Part shown: piece by piece, positions 47,425-56,718 of the stretch
Layout: every line of letters starts with the position of its first letter
Numbering within the stretch: the first letter of the stretch is position 1
Assembly: GCF_019049255.1 (NCBI RefSeq)
Contig: NZ_JAGMUJ010000115.1
Location: 7,355 to 71,354 of the forward strand
Length of the DNA stretch: 64,000 bases
From: Streptomyces sp. AC558_RSS880
Lineage (GTDB): Bacteria > Actinomycetota > Actinomycetes > Streptomycetales > Streptomycetaceae
Reading direction: 5' to 3'
Made by a program: the position numbers and the translations under genes
The notes under the pieces: model-generated
The model's database searches: none
Seen by the model: only the letters and a program-made list of their open reading frames with translations
Told to the model about the DNA's origin: nothing

Positions 47425-48797
47425 CGGTCGACGCCTCCCATCACGGGGTCGATGGACGCGACGGCGACGATGACGTCGGCGACCTGGCCGCCCTCGCACA
47501 TCGCCGCCATGGCCTGCAGGTTGGTGAAGGACGGGTCGCGGAAGTGGACCCGGTGGGGGCGGGTGCCGCCGTCGGAGACGACGTGCACCCCGAGCTCGCC
47601 CTTGGGTGACTCGACCGCCACGTACGTCTGCCCGGGCGGGACGCGGAAGCCCTCGGTGACCAGCTTGAAGTGGTGGATCAGGGCCTCCATGGAGGTGCCC
47701 ATGATCTTCTTGATGTGGTCGAGGGAGTTGCCCAGTCCGTCCGGTCCCAGGGCGAGCTGGGCGGGCCAGGCGATCTTCTTGTCGGCGACCATGACCGGTC
47801 CGGGCTGGAGCCGGTCCAGGCACTGCTCGACGATGCGCAGCGACTGGCGCATCTCCTCCAGCCGGATCAGGAAGCGGCCGTAGGCGTCGCAGGTGTCGGC
47901 GGTCGGGATCTCGAAGTCGTAGGTCTCGTATCCGCAGTACGGCTGTGTCTTGCGCAGGTCGTGCGGGAGGCCGGTGGAGCGCAGGATCGGGCCGGTGGCG
48001 CCCAGGGCCATGCAGCCGGCCAGGTCGAGGTAGCCGACGTTCTGCATGCGGGCCTTGAAGATGGGGTTCCCGGTGGCGAGCTTGTCGTACTCCGGGAGGT
48101 TCTTCCGCATCTTCTTCACGAACTCGCGGATCTGGTCCACCGCGCCGGGCGGCAGGTCCTGGGCGAGTCCGCCGGGGCGGATGTACGCGTGGTTCATCCG
48201 CAGGCCGGTGATGAGCTCGTAGATGTCGAGAATGAGTTCACGATCACGGAATCCGTAGATCATGATCGTGGTGGCGCCGAGCTCCATGCCGCCGGTGGCG
48301 ATGGCCACCAGGTGGGAGGAGAGCCGGTTCAGCTCCATCAGGAGCACCCTGATGACCGAGGCCCGGTCGGGCACCTGGTCCTCGATGCCGAGGAGCTTCT
48401 CGACCGCGAGACAGTACGCCGTCTCGTTGTAGAACGACGTCAGGTAGTCCATGCGCGTCACGAACGTGGTGCCCTGGGTCCACGTGCGGTACTCGAGGTT
48501 CTTCTCGATGCCGGTGTGGAGGTAGCCGATGCCGCAGCGGGCCTCGGTGACCGTCTCGCCGTCGATCTCCAGGATCAGGCGGAGCACTCCGTGGGTGGAC
48601 GGGTGCTGCGGACCCATGTTGACGACGATGCGCTCGTCGTCGGCGCGGGCCGCGGTCTCGACGACCTCGTCCCAGTCTCCGCCGGTGACCGTGTATACGG
48701 TGCCTTCGGTGGTCTCCCTAGGGGAGGCCATCGAAGAGGTGGTCCCGAAGGGACTCGATGAGGGGTGGTGGCCGGGCGACGGGTTGGGAGTGCTCAT
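47421..48797 (-). CDS. nuoD: NADH-quinone oxidoreductase subunit D
   Basis: A 458-residue 49-kDa-type subunit at the quinone site. [13 protein letters not shown] contains the histidine that contacts the quinone headgroup, and the C-terminal DPVMGGVDR is the usual end. The first 45 residues are a serine/threonine/proline-rich extension typical of actinobacteria. NuoC and NuoD are separate here, unlike the E. coli fusion. The ATG at 48797 overlaps the nuoC stop by 4 bases. Confidence 0.97.
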   Translation of the reverse strand: MSTPNPSPGHHPSSSPFGTTSSMASPRETTEGTVYTVTGGDWDEVVETAARADDERIVVNMGPQHPSTHGVLRLILEIDGETVTEARCGIGYLHTGIEKNLEYRTWTQGTTFVTRMDYLTSFYNETAYCLAVEKLLGIEDQVPDRASVIRVLLMELNRLSSHLVAIATGGMELGATTIMIYGFRDRELILDIYELITGLRMNHAYIRPGGLAQDLPPGAVDQIREFVKKMRKNLPEYDKLATGNPIFKARMQNVGYLDLAGCMALGATGPILRSTGLPHDLRKTQPYCGYETYDFEIPTADTCDAYGRFLIRLEEMRQSLRIVEQCLDRLQPGPVMVADKKIAWPAQLALGPDGLGNSLDHIKKIMGTSMEALIHHFKLVTEGFRVPPGQTYVAVESPKGELGVHVVSDGGTRPHRVHFRDPSFTNLQAMAAMCEGGQVADVIVAVASIDPVMGGVDR

Positions 48798-49542
48798 GAG
48801 TACGACCTCCGCTGGTCCGGAGCCGGGATCTGGGCGCCCTTGTACTCGACGGGGATGCCGCCGAGGGGATAGTCCTTGCGCTGCGGATGGCCCGGCCAGT
48901 CGTCCGGCATCATGATCCGCGTCAGGGCCGGGTGACCGTCGAAGACGATGCCGAAGAAGTCGTACGTCTCGCGCTCGTGCCAGTCGTTCGTCGGATAGAC
49001 CGAGAACAGCGACGGGATGTGCGGGTCGCTGTCGGGGGCGCTGACTTCCAGGCGGATCAGCCGGTTGTGGGTGATCGAGCGCAGGTGGTAGACGGCGTGC
49101 AGCTCGCGGCCCTTGTCGTTCGGGTAGTGCACGCCGCTGACTCCGGTGCACAGCTCGAAGCGCAGGGCGGGGTCGTCGCGCAGGGTGCGGGCGACCCGGA
49201 CCAGGTGCTCGCGCTCGATGTGGAAGGTGAGTTCGCCGCGGTCGACGACCGTCTTCTCGATGGCGTTCTCCGGGAGCAGGTCCTGCTCCTCCAGGGCTCC
49301 CTCCAGCTCGTCGGCGACCTCGTCGAACCATCCGCCGTAGGGGCGGGACGCCGGTCCCGGGAGCCGGACCGAGCGGACCAGTCCGCCGTAGCCGGAGGTG
49401 TCGCCGCCGTTGTTGGCGCCGAACATGCCGCGCTGGACGCGGATCTCCTCGCCGCCCTGGCCTCGCTGGCCGGGGAGGTTCTCGGCGGACAGGTCCTTCT
49501 CGGGGTTGACCCCGTTCGACCCGTTCACGCCGTTCGCGTCAC

Positions 49543-49546
<4 letters not shown>
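48794..49546 (-). CDS. nuoC: NADH-quinone oxidoreductase subunit C
   Basis: A 250-residue 30-kDa-type subunit. The core begins near residue 70 and includes the family signature [38 protein letters not shown]. About 65 residues of low-complexity N-terminus ([14 protein letters not shown], then [16 protein letters not shown]) precede it. It links the quinone module to the rest of the peripheral arm. The ATG at 49546 overlaps the nuoB stop by 4 bases. Confidence 0.97.
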
Positions 49547-50097
<551 letters not shown>

Positions 50098-50110
50098 GGC
50101 TAAAGGCCCC

Positions 50111-50470
50111 TCAGTCCCATTCCAGGCCGCCGCGCCGCCATACGTACGCGTACGCGACGAAGACGGTGAGCACGAAGAGCAGCATCTCCACGAGCCCGAA
50201 AATCCCCAGGGCGTCGAAGGTGACGGCCCAGGGGTAGAGGAAGACGATCTCGATATCGAAAATGATGAAGAGCATCGCCGTCAGGTAGTACTTGATGGGG
50301 AAGCGCCCGCCGCCGGCCGGCGTGGGGGTCGGTTCGATACCGCACTCGTAGGCCTCGAGCTTGGCGCGGTTGTACCGCTTCGGACCGATCAGCGTGGCCA
50401 TGACCACGGAGAAGATCGCAAAGCCTGCCCCGAGGGCTCCCAGTACGAGGATGGGCGCATACGCGTTCAC
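50111..50470 (-). CDS. nuoA: NADH-quinone oxidoreductase subunit A
   Basis: A 119-residue membrane subunit with three helices. The loop YECGIEPT between helices 1 and 2 holds the conserved cysteine, and [24 protein letters not shown] carries the acidic DIE pair of helix 2. It is the first gene of the 14-gene operon. The GTG at 50470 starts VNAYAPILV. The 5' leader is about 130 bases and contains a Rex-type operator at 50577-50594. Confidence 0.97.
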   Translation of the reverse strand: MNAYAPILVLGALGAGFAIFSVVMATLIGPKRYNRAKLEAYECGIEPTPTPAGGGRFPIKYYLTAMLFIIFDIEIVFLYPWAVTFDALGIFGLVEMLLFVLTVFVAYAYVWRRGGLEWD

Positions 50471-50576
50471 CGCTCCTCGCTCCTCTCAGTCGGCACTGAC
50501 TGTGGCGGTTGTGCGTCGGGCCGATCCGGCCTCAACAGCCCCACGAACCACGCCCGCCCCGGCGAAGATCGAGAAC

Positions 50577-50594
50577 ATGTGAAGCAGGTCACAA
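50577..50594. promoter_or_regulatory. Rex operator (ROP) in front of nuoA
   Basis: The 18 bases ATGTGAAGCAGGTCACAA match 12 of the 14 fixed positions of the Rex operator TTGTGAA-N4-TTCACAA. They lie 107-124 bases upstream of the nuoA start, just downstream of a -10-like TAAGAT (50615-50610, minus strand). Rex senses the NADH/NAD ratio; binding here would repress complex I when NADH is scarce. Rex itself is not in the window. Confidence 0.65.
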
Positions 50595-50609
50595 GCCCAA
50601 CCGCTCCGC

Positions 50610-50615
50610 ATCTTA
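50610..50615 (-). promoter_or_regulatory. Candidate -10 box of the nuo operon
   Basis: TAAGAT on the minus strand, a good -10 match. No convincing -35 lies at the usual distance. Transcription would start near 50603 and the Rex site would lie just inside the transcribed region. Confidence 0.35.
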
Positions 50616-50917
50616 TGCCCGTGGGTCTGTGATCTGCGACACGGGGTATTGCACAAGCTTTGTGATCTCCACCACCTGACGAACGATCATGAAGTCGGAT
50701 GAGCGGTGACCTTCACACGCCAAGCATCCACGCGATCACCAAACGTGACATTTTGCCTCGTCAGTGCAGCTCAAGGAGGCCGTCTCCATATCAAGAAGCT
50801 TCCCGCGCATGCAAATTGGTGCTGGACCCGATCTCTTGATAGAGGAGCGTTCACACGTCAGAGGGGGTCGGGAACGGGATGTGGACGTGTGCACGCGTTC
50901 ACGAAGTCCCGGTGCCG

Positions 50918-51089
50918 CGCTCCGGCCACCGCCCCGGCCACCACTCCGACCGCCACCCCGGCCGCCGCTCCCGCCGTCGCCCCGGCCGTCGCTCCCGCCA
51001 CCGCTCCAGTCGTTGATCGAGTCGTTGATCCAGTCGTTGATCCAGTCGCTGATCCAGTCGCTGATCCAGTCATTGATCCAGTCGTCGAC
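50918..51089. repeat. Continuous 12-bp-period tandem array, about 14 units
   Basis: The array has two sub-families in the same phase. The first seven units (50918-51001) are GC-rich, of the type CGCyCCGGCCAC. From 51002 the units become TGATCCAGTCGT-like, with six clear copies of the form GTTGATCCAGTC between 51012 and 51083. Because 12 is a multiple of three, all frames stay open. Read on the minus strand, the second part gives WIND/WISD repeats with nearly all G/C third positions, and the first part gives glycine/arginine repeats. It lies between nuoA and the NlpC/P60 gene. No function is known. Confidence 0.85.
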
Positions 51090-51415
51090 CCCCGCATCGA
51101 TCCCGGCGGCCGGCCGGAGTGCGACCGGAGCTCCCGGACGCGACGGCGCGGGCAATCGTTCCGTGACCTCCGCCACATTCATGAGAGGCGCATGAGAGGA
51201 GGGATTGGCCAACCAGTCCAACCAGTGGTAAGTGCGGGGCAATTCGGACGTAACGATGAAAGTACGTGATCACGGGCCGATCACGGGCGCCCGCAATGTC
51301 CGTTAGGGCGTCAATAAAAAGCGACACGCCCGGGATTCGGAGCCCCGGTTGAACAACTGTGGCGCAGCACACGTTTCTTGAAGATATGAAGCAGCGCCTG
51401 GTACCGGTTGTTCCC
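51090..51415. other. 5' region of the NlpC/P60 gene
   Basis: Upstream DNA of the secreted hydrolase at 51416. It holds overlapping GATCAC motifs around 51265-51283 and a small stem GGGCGT/ACGCCC (51306-51311, 51326-51331) around an A-rich loop. None of the conserved blocks of a cyclic-di-AMP riboswitch is present, unlike at the transglycosylase gene. Confidence 0.5.
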
Positions 51416-52225
51416 ATGTCCCACACCGCTCACATACGCAGCCACCGGAAACCCCGCCGTACCGCGTCGTCCGCGATCGCGATGCGGGCCGGCGTTGCCG
51501 GTGGCGTCCTCAGCACCCTGGCAGTGGCCGGGGCGTCGGGTTCGGCGAACGCTGCCGAGCCGGTGACGCAGACCCTCGAGCTGCCCACCCTGACGGCGGA
51601 CCTGGCCGCTCAGGTCGCCCAGTCCGCGGACGCCACCCAGCAGGCCGCCGCGAACTACCAGCTGCAGGCCGAGCGTGACGCGGCCGCGGAGAAGGCCGCC
51701 AAGGAGGCCAAGGCCGACCTCGCCGTGGCCAAGAAGAAGGCCGAGGCGAAGAAGAAGGCCGCCGAGGCGGCCCGCACGGCCGCCGCCGAGCGCGCCGCCC
51801 GCGACGCCGAGCGCACCACCCTCACCACCACCGCCGCCGCCACCGCCACGACCGCCTCCGCGCCCGCCAGCGGCAGCGTCGCGACGGTCATCGCCTTCCT
51901 CAAGGCGCAGGTGGGCGACGCCTACGTCATGGGCGCCTCGGGCCCCAACGCCTGGGACTGCTCCAGCCTGGTCCAGGCCGCGTTCAAGCAGGTCGGCGTC
52001 GACCTGCCGCGCGTCTCGCAGGACCAGTCGATGACCGGCACCGACATCCCGCTGTCCCAGATCCAGGTCGGCGACATCCTCTACTGGGGCGGCAAGGGTT
52101 CCGCGTACCACGTGGGTGTCTACATCGGCGGCGGTCAGTACCTGGACGCCGCCAACTCCGCCAAGGGCGTCGTCATCCAGGACCTTTCCGGCTACCCCGC
52201 GTCGGGTGCCGTGCGCGTGCTCTGA
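51416..52225 (+). CDS. Secreted NlpC/P60 peptidoglycan endopeptidase
   Basis: A 269-residue exported hydrolase. A basic N-region (SHRKPRRT) and hydrophobic core ending GSANA form the signal peptide (cleavage near residue 46). Residues about 65-145 are an alanine/lysine/glutamate-rich coiled coil (AEKAAKEAKADLAVAKKKAEAK). The C-terminal 115 residues are NlpC/P60, with catalytic cysteine in AWDCSSLVQAAF and histidine in AYHVGVYIGGG. It cuts peptide stems of the wall. The start is uncertain: ATG 51416 gives a normal signal peptide but has no ribosome-binding site; ATG 51386 and GTG 51359 are in frame. A 16-bp hairpin ends the gene. Confidence 0.9.
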   Translation: MSHTAHIRSHRKPRRTASSAIAMRAGVAGGVLSTLAVAGASGSANAAEPVTQTLELPTLTADLAAQVAQSADATQQAAANYQLQAERDAAAEKAAKEAKADLAVAKKKAEAKKKAAEAARTAAAERAARDAERTTLTTTAAATATTASAPASGSVATVIAFLKAQVGDAYVMGASGPNAWDCSSLVQAAFKQVGVDLPRVSQDQSMTGTDIPLSQIQVGDILYWGGKGSAYHVGVYIGGGQYLDAANSAKGVVIQDLSGYPASGAVRVL

Positions 52226-52243
52226 GCCGCGCCCCGTCATGGG

Positions 52244-52282
52244 CCGGAGGGCCGCTGCCGCTCGGGGGCAGCGGCCCTCCGG
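52244..52282 (+). terminator. Terminator of the NlpC/P60 gene
   Basis: A perfect 16-bp stem (52244-52259 with 52267-52282) and a 7-base loop, starting 19 bases after the stop. A second, weaker hairpin GCCCGAA/TTCGGGC (52316-52322, 52334-52340) follows and could serve the convergent reductase gene. Confidence 0.8.
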
Positions 52283-52554
52283 TGCGTCCGCACACCGAGC
52301 CAAGATCGCCCGATTGCCCGAATTATCCCACCGTTCGGGCGGGTTGACGGCCCCGGTACGCACCGGTCGAACGCCGTACAGCCCCGTGGCGGCCCCTCAC
52401 GGCGCCCCGGCGCGGACGCCGATGGCCGGAGTCCGTCCTCCGGACCCCGGCCGTCCACAGCGCCGCTCACGGCTTCGCGTCGCGCGGGCGCTCACTCACG
52501 CCTCTCGGACGACGGCCCCGCCCGTCCGCCGCGCGCGGCGACGCGGCAGCACGG
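52283..52554. other. Convergent gap with no gene
   Basis: About 270 bases between the NlpC/P60 terminator and the end of the reductase gene. Apart from the weak hairpin at 52316-52340 I see nothing with coding or regulatory character. Confidence 0.5.
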
Positions 52555-53838
52555 TCACGCCTTCGGCGCCACCTTGCTCAGGCCGTTGATGATGCGGTCC
52601 ATCGCGTCGCCGCCCGTCGGGTCCGTCAGGTTGGCGAGCAGCTTCAGGGTGAACCTCATCAGCATCGGGTGCGTCAGTCCGCGCTGGGCGGCGATCTGCA
52701 TGATCTTCGGGTTGCCGATGAGCTTCACGAAGGCCCGGCCGAGCGTGTAGTAGCCGCCGTAGGTGTCCTTCAGTACCCGCGGATAGCGCTGGAGCGCGAT
52801 CTCCCGCTGGGCCGGGGTGGCCCGCGCGTGGGCCTGGACGATCACGTCGGCGGCGATCTGCCCGGACTCCATGGCGTAGGCGATGCCCTCGCCGTTGAAG
52901 GGGTTCACCAGACCGCCCGCGTCGCCGACCAGCAGCAGGCCGCGCGTGTAGTGCGGCTGGCGGTTGAAGGCCATGGGGAGCGCGGCGCCGCGGATCGGGC
53001 CGGTCATGTTGTCCGGGGTGTAGCCCCAGTCCTCCGGCATGGACGCGCACCAGGCCTTGAGGACCTCGCGCCAGTCCAGCTCCTTGAAGGCCTCCGAGGT
53101 GTTGAGCACGCCGAGGCCGACGTTGCTCGTCCCGTCGCCCATGCCGAAGATCCAGCCGTAGCCGGGCAGCAGACGGTCCTGCGGGCCGCGGCGGTCCCAC
53201 AGCTCCAGCCAGGACTCCAGGTAGTCGTCGTCGTGGCGGGGCGAGGTGAAGTACGTACGGACCGCGACGCCCATCGGGCGGTCCTCGCGGCGGTGCAGGC
53301 CCATCGCCAGGGACAGTCGGGTGGAGTTGCCGTCGGCGGCCACGACCAGCGGGGCGTGGAAGGTGACCTCCTGCTTGTCCTCGCCGAGCTTGGCCTTCAC
53401 ACCGGTGATGCGCCCGGTGCGGTCGTCGACGATCGGCGCGCTCACGTTGCAGCGCTCGTACAGCCGGGCGCCCGCCTTCTGGGCCTGCCGGGCGAGCTGC
53501 TCGTCGAAGTCGTCGCGCTTGCGGACCAGTCCGTAGTCGGGGAAGGAGGCGAGATCCGGCCAGTCCAGCTGGAGGCGGACACCGCCGCCGATGATGCGCA
53601 GGCCCTTGTTGCGCAGCCAGCCGGCCTCCTCGGAGATGTCGATGCCCATCGACACCAGCTGCTTCACGGCGCGCGGGGTGAGGCCGTCGCCGCACACCTT
53701 CTCCCGCGGGAACTCGGTCTTCTCCAGCAGGAGCACGTCGAGTCCGGACCGGGCCAGGTGGTAGGCGGTGGTGGAGCCGGCTGGCCCCGCGCCCACGACG
53801 ATCACATCGGCGGTGTTGTCGGAGAGGGGCTCGGTCAC
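52555..53838 (-). CDS. Geranylgeranyl-reductase family FAD enzyme (MenJ-like)
   Basis: A 427-residue flavoprotein of the GGR family. The FAD-binding VIVVGAGPAGSTTAYHLAR begins near residue 12, followed by KVCGDGLTPRAVKQL and the second flavin motif LLLVGDAGGLVNPFNGEGIAYAMESG at about residue 290. In mycobacteria the relative MenJ reduces one isoprene unit of menaquinone. Streptomyces also makes partly saturated menaquinones, and menG lies nearby, so this role is likely. Saturation of other isoprenoids (phospholipid or polyprenyl) cannot be excluded. The start is GTG 53838. Confidence 0.88.
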   Translation of the reverse strand: MTEPLSDNTADVIVVGAGPAGSTTAYHLARSGLDVLLLEKTEFPREKVCGDGLTPRAVKQLVSMGIDISEEAGWLRNKGLRIIGGGVRLQLDWPDLASFPDYGLVRKRDDFDEQLARQAQKAGARLYERCNVSAPIVDDRTGRITGVKAKLGEDKQEVTFHAPLVVAADGNSTRLSLAMGLHRREDRPMGVAVRTYFTSPRHDDDYLESWLELWDRRGPQDRLLPGYGWIFGMGDGTSNVGLGVLNTSEAFKELDWREVLKAWCASMPEDWGYTPDNMTGPIRGAALPMAFNRQPHYTRGLLLVGDAGGLVNPFNGEGIAYAMESGQIAADVIVQAHARATPAQREIALQRYPRVLKDTYGGYYTLGRAFVKLIGNPKIMQIAAQRGLTHPMLMRFTLKLLANLTDPTGGDAMDRIINGLSKVAPKA

Positions 53839-53935
53839 GGCGGGATCTCCCCAAGTTCGAAATCTGCGTGCCGACCGGCACTGGACACGGGCAGTCTATT
53901 CAGCACGATTGATCACCCGGCTGAAGGGCTGCCCC

Positions 53936-54496
53936 GTGAACCGAGCTCTCCCCGCTGTACGGTTGCGCGTCCCCACCCACGAGGACGCCTTCGCCTGGCA
54001 CCGGATCTTCGACGATCCGGAGGTCATGGAGTTCCACGGAGGCACGTCGGCGGAGCTGTCGGTCTACGAGGAGCTCACCGCCCGCCAGCGCCGCCACGAC
54101 GCCCAGCTCGGCTTCTGCCTGTGGAGCATGCTCGACGAGTCCGGCCGGGTCATCGGCTTCACCGGTGCCCAGCCGTGGGAGCGCGACTGGGGCCCCACGG
54201 GCGAGATCGAGATCGGCTGGCGGCTCGCGCGGGAGCACTGGGGCAAGGGGTACGTCACCGCGGCGGCCCGGCAGACGCTGGAGCGGGTGACGGCGGCGGG
54301 CCTGAAGGGCGTGGTGGCGATGGTGGACGCCCGCAACGCCCGCTCGATAGCGGTGACCCGGCGGCTCGGGATGCGCCTCGCCGAGACGTTCACGCTCCCG
54401 CACGACCCGCGGGAGGCCCACTGCTACCGGCTGGACCTGCGACCCCGAGACCCGCTCGTCACTCAGGGTGATCAATTGTCACGGAAAGCCACGTAA
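53936..54496 (+). CDS. RimJ/RimL-type GNAT acetyltransferase
   Basis: A 186-residue N-acetyltransferase. Typical segments are TEDAFAWHRIFDDPEVMEF-like at the N-terminus, then GEIEIGWRLAREHWGKGYVTAAARQTLE (acetyl-CoA loop, where the usual RxxGxG is WGKGYV) and VDARNARSIAVTRRLGMR. The fold matches GNATs that acetylate protein N-termini, antibiotics or small amines; the substrate is unknown. The frame is open to 53768, but GTG 53936 has AAGGG eight bases upstream and matches the usual beginning of the domain. Confidence 0.82.
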   Translation: MNRALPAVRLRVPTHEDAFAWHRIFDDPEVMEFHGGTSAELSVYEELTARQRRHDAQLGFCLWSMLDESGRVIGFTGAQPWERDWGPTGEIEIGWRLAREHWGKGYVTAAARQTLERVTAAGLKGVVAMVDARNARSIAVTRRLGMRLAETFTLPHDPREAHCYRLDLRPRDPLVTQGDQLSRKAT

Positions 54497-54546
54497 AGCT
54501 TCCGGCGGGCCGGCACCGGGTCTACTCTGCCGGTACCGCTTGGGGG

Positions 54547-54903
54547 GTGACGTCCGTGCGTAGGACACCCAGGACACCGACACCCGAAGTGCGCGTGCCG
54601 CGCCTGGTCGGACTGATGGCCGTGGACGCGCGCGAGTCGGCCCGGGCACGGGGCCTGTCCGTCGACGCCCCGGACCGGCCGGACTTCCAGCGCGCCGTCG
54701 TCGACTACGTCGTACGCCAGTATCCGCAGCCCGGCACGGAGGTGCCGCGGGACTCCGTGGTCCACGTGTGGTTCGACTTCGGCGAGGGCGAGGGCGGCGG
54801 CGGAGTGCGCGAGCCGCGCGGGCCGGTGCCGCCCGCGGGCGGGCTCCAGCGGGAACTGGAGGAGCCCGCCCTCCCCCGCGCGGTGGTGCTCAGCTCTCCT
54901 TGA
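54547..54903 (+). CDS. Small single-PASTA-domain protein
   Basis: A 118-residue protein whose central part (residues 16-76) fits one PASTA domain: [27 protein letters not shown], then [29 protein letters not shown] domains bind peptidoglycan stem peptides or beta-lactams and normally occur in penicillin-binding proteins and PknB-type kinases. Here no signal peptide, kinase or transpeptidase is attached, so an intracellular role or a partner protein is likely. The tail is glycine-, proline- and glutamate-rich. The start may be GTG 54547 or GTG 54556. Its last 14 bases overlap menG on the opposite strand. Confidence 0.75.
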   Translation: MTSVRRTPRTPTPEVRVPRLVGLMAVDARESARARGLSVDAPDRPDFQRAVVDYVVRQYPQPGTEVPRDSVVHVWFDFGEGEGGGGVREPRGPVPPAGGLQRELEEPALPRAVVLSSP

Positions 54904-55585
54904 ACCCCCGGTGCAGCGCCACCACTCCGCCCGTGAGGTCGCGCCACGCCACCTTCGACCAGCCGGCGCCCTGCAGCCGTCCGGCCAGCGCGGGCTGGTC
55001 GGGCCAGTCGCGGATGGACTCGGCGAGATAGACGTACGCGTCCGGGTTGGACGACACCGTCCGGGCGACCGGCGGCAGCGCGCGCATCAGGTACTCGGTG
55101 TAGACGGTGCGGAACGGCGCCCACGTCGGATGCGAGAACTCGCAGATGACGATCCGCCCGCCGGGCCGGGTCACCCGGTGCATCTCGCGCAGGGCCGCGT
55201 CCGTGTCCTGCACGTTGCGCAGCCCGAAGGAGATGGTGACGGCGTCGAAGACGTCGTTCTTGAAGGGCAGCCGGGTCGCGTCGCCGGCCGTGTACGGGAG
55301 CCAGGCGTTGTTCCGCTTGCCGACCCGGAGCATGCCCTGGGAGAAGTCGCAGGGCACGACGTAGGCGCCGGCGCGGGCGAAGGGCATCGACGAGGTGCCC
55401 GTGCCGGCCGCCAGGTCCAGGATCTTCTGCGCGGGCCGGGCGTCGACGGCCTTCGCGACCTCCTTGCGCCATCGCCGGTCCTGGCCGAGGGACAGCACGT
55501 CGTTCGTCAGGTCGTATCGTTCCGCGACGTCGTCGAACATCGAGGCGACTTCGTGCGGCTGCTTGTCCAGGGATGCGCGGGTCAC
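54890..55585 (-). CDS. menG: Demethylmenaquinone methyltransferase
   Basis: A 231-residue SAM-dependent methyltransferase of the UbiE/MenG family. Motif I is [17 protein letters not shown]. The family signatures [27 protein letters not shown] and [34 protein letters not shown] are both present. It adds the ring methyl group that turns demethylmenaquinone into menaquinone. Streptomyces makes no ubiquinone, so MenG is the proper name. The GTG at 55585 overlaps the acyltransferase stop by 4 bases (GTGA), so menG is coupled to a polysaccharide-type operon. Confidence 0.94.
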   Translation of the reverse strand: MTRASLDKQPHEVASMFDDVAERYDLTNDVLSLGQDRRWRKEVAKAVDARPAQKILDLAAGTGTSSMPFARAGAYVVPCDFSQGMLRVGKRNNAWLPYTAGDATRLPFKNDVFDAVTISFGLRNVQDTDAALREMHRVTRPGGRIVICEFSHPTWAPFRTVYTEYLMRALPPVARTVSSNPDAYVYLAESIRDWPDQPALAGRLQGAGWSKVAWRDLTGGVVALHRGFKES

Positions 55586-56718
55586 GCGCCCATTCTTGCA
55601 GCCCGCCCACCGGGCAGGAGCGTCGGCTTCCGGCGCGCGGCGACGTCCTCGACCCAGCCGCACGCGAGGACGAAGCCGCCGATCAGGACCCAGCCGACGC
55701 CGAACAGGAACCACTGGCTCTCCAGCGGCAGGTGCGCCTCGAACGCGGGCACCTCCCAGAACCGGTCGATCAGCGGCACGGCCAGGATCAGCGCCAGTTC
55801 GTGCCAGAGGTAGATCGTCACGGCGCGCGCGTTGAACACGGCGACCAGCCGGGAACGGGACGGTCCCGCGAGGCCCGCGTACTCCTTGGCGTACATCAGC
55901 AGCGTCACGAATCCGGCCGACCAGAAGGCCTGCGCGAGCGGGTTGTCGTCCAGGTCGTAGGTGCCGCCGTACGCGGACCGGTGGGCGAGGGCGTACCAGC
56001 CGCCGTAGGCGAGTGCGGCGAGCGACGCCACGGTGACGACGAGGGGGCGCAGCCGCCCGAGCACCCCTTCGTGGTGGGCGAAGCCGAGGAGCCAGCAGAA
56101 CAGGAACGTCGCGAGGTCGGTGAGGGCGCTGCCGAGCCGGCCCTCCGGCGGCTGCCACACGTACGTGAGGGCGACGACCGGGACGAGCGACAGCGCCAGC
56201 ACCACGACCGGGGACAGCCGGAACACCCGCAGCAGCAGCGGGGAGAGCAGCACGAACCACAGGTACGTCCGCAGGTACCAGACGACGTCCCAGGCCTGCT
56301 CGGCCCAGGCGCTGCCCGGCGGATCGCCGAGCGGAACGATCCAGTACACGATCTGCCACCCCGGCATCCAGCCGTGCACCAGCATCGCGGTGACCACGAA
56401 GAAGCCCCAGAACCAGAACGGCGGCAGCAGACGGCGGACCCGGCTCCGGATCACCGTGAGCGCGGGGCGCCGCAGCGACCTGGCCATCAGGGTGCCGGCC
56501 AGCCCGAACATCACCCCCATCGACGGGAAGACCAGGCCCGCCCAGGCCCAGCCGAAGGTGTGGTACGCGACCACCCGGACGAGGGCCACCGCGCGCAGGA
56601 GGTCGAAGTACCCGTCGCGGCCCGGCGGGGACGACGGGGACGGCGGGCCCGCCTGGGCCACCGGTTCCGGGCGTCCGGCCCGTCCGGACCGTGCGGGCCC
56701 CTTGCGGTGCGCCCCCAT
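55582..56718 (-). CDS. Acyltransferase 3 family membrane protein
   Basis: A 378-residue multi-pass membrane protein of the acyltransferase 3 (OafA/NodX-like) family. The N-terminal motif [22 protein letters not shown] contains the conserved R and H, with R later in [13 protein letters not shown]. About ten hydrophobic segments follow. Such proteins O-acetylate or O-succinylate surface polysaccharides using acyl-CoA. The first 35 residues are a basic, proline-rich cytoplasmic leader. It shares one base with the MatB-like gene upstream and four with menG downstream. Substrate inferred from the neighbour. Confidence 0.86.
   Translation of the reverse strand: MGAHRKGPARSGRAGRPEPVAQAGPPSPSSPPGRDGYFDLLRAVALVRVVAYHTFGWAWAGLVFPSMGVMFGLAGTLMARSLRRPALTVIRSRVRRLLPPFWFWGFFVVTAMLVHGWMPGWQIVYWIVPLGDPPGSAWAEQAWDVVWYLRTYLWFVLLSPLLLRVFRLSPVVVLALSLVPVVALTYVWQPPEGRLGSALTDLATFLFCWLLGFAHHEGVLGRLRPLVVTVASLAALAYGGWYALAHRSAYGGTYDLDDNPLAQAFWSAGFVTLLMYAKEYAGLAGPSRSRLVAVFNARAVTIYLWHELALILAVPLIDRFWEVPAFEAHLPLESQWFLFGVGWVLIGGFVLACGWVEDVAARRKPTLLPGGRAARMGA

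Noticed and set aside
50918-51089. CRISPR-like array
   Set aside because: Units of 12 bp follow one another without spacers, unlike any CRISPR repeat-spacer layout.
50706-51269. Plus-strand frames across the 12-bp array (APAV/DPVV and RPPP/QSLI repeats)
   Set aside because: They are open only because the period is a multiple of three; their third positions in the TGATCCAG part are A/T-rich, unlike local genes, and no ribosome site precedes them.
51090-51415. Second cyclic-di-AMP riboswitch before the NlpC/P60 gene
   Set aside because: None of the GGGGGACCCA, GGGGTGAA or CCGACAGCT blocks is present.
53768-53935. Extension of the GNAT gene upstream of 53936
   Set aside because: It overlaps the promoter and first codons of the divergent MenJ-like gene and has no GNAT similarity; GTG 53936 has AAGGG at good spacing.
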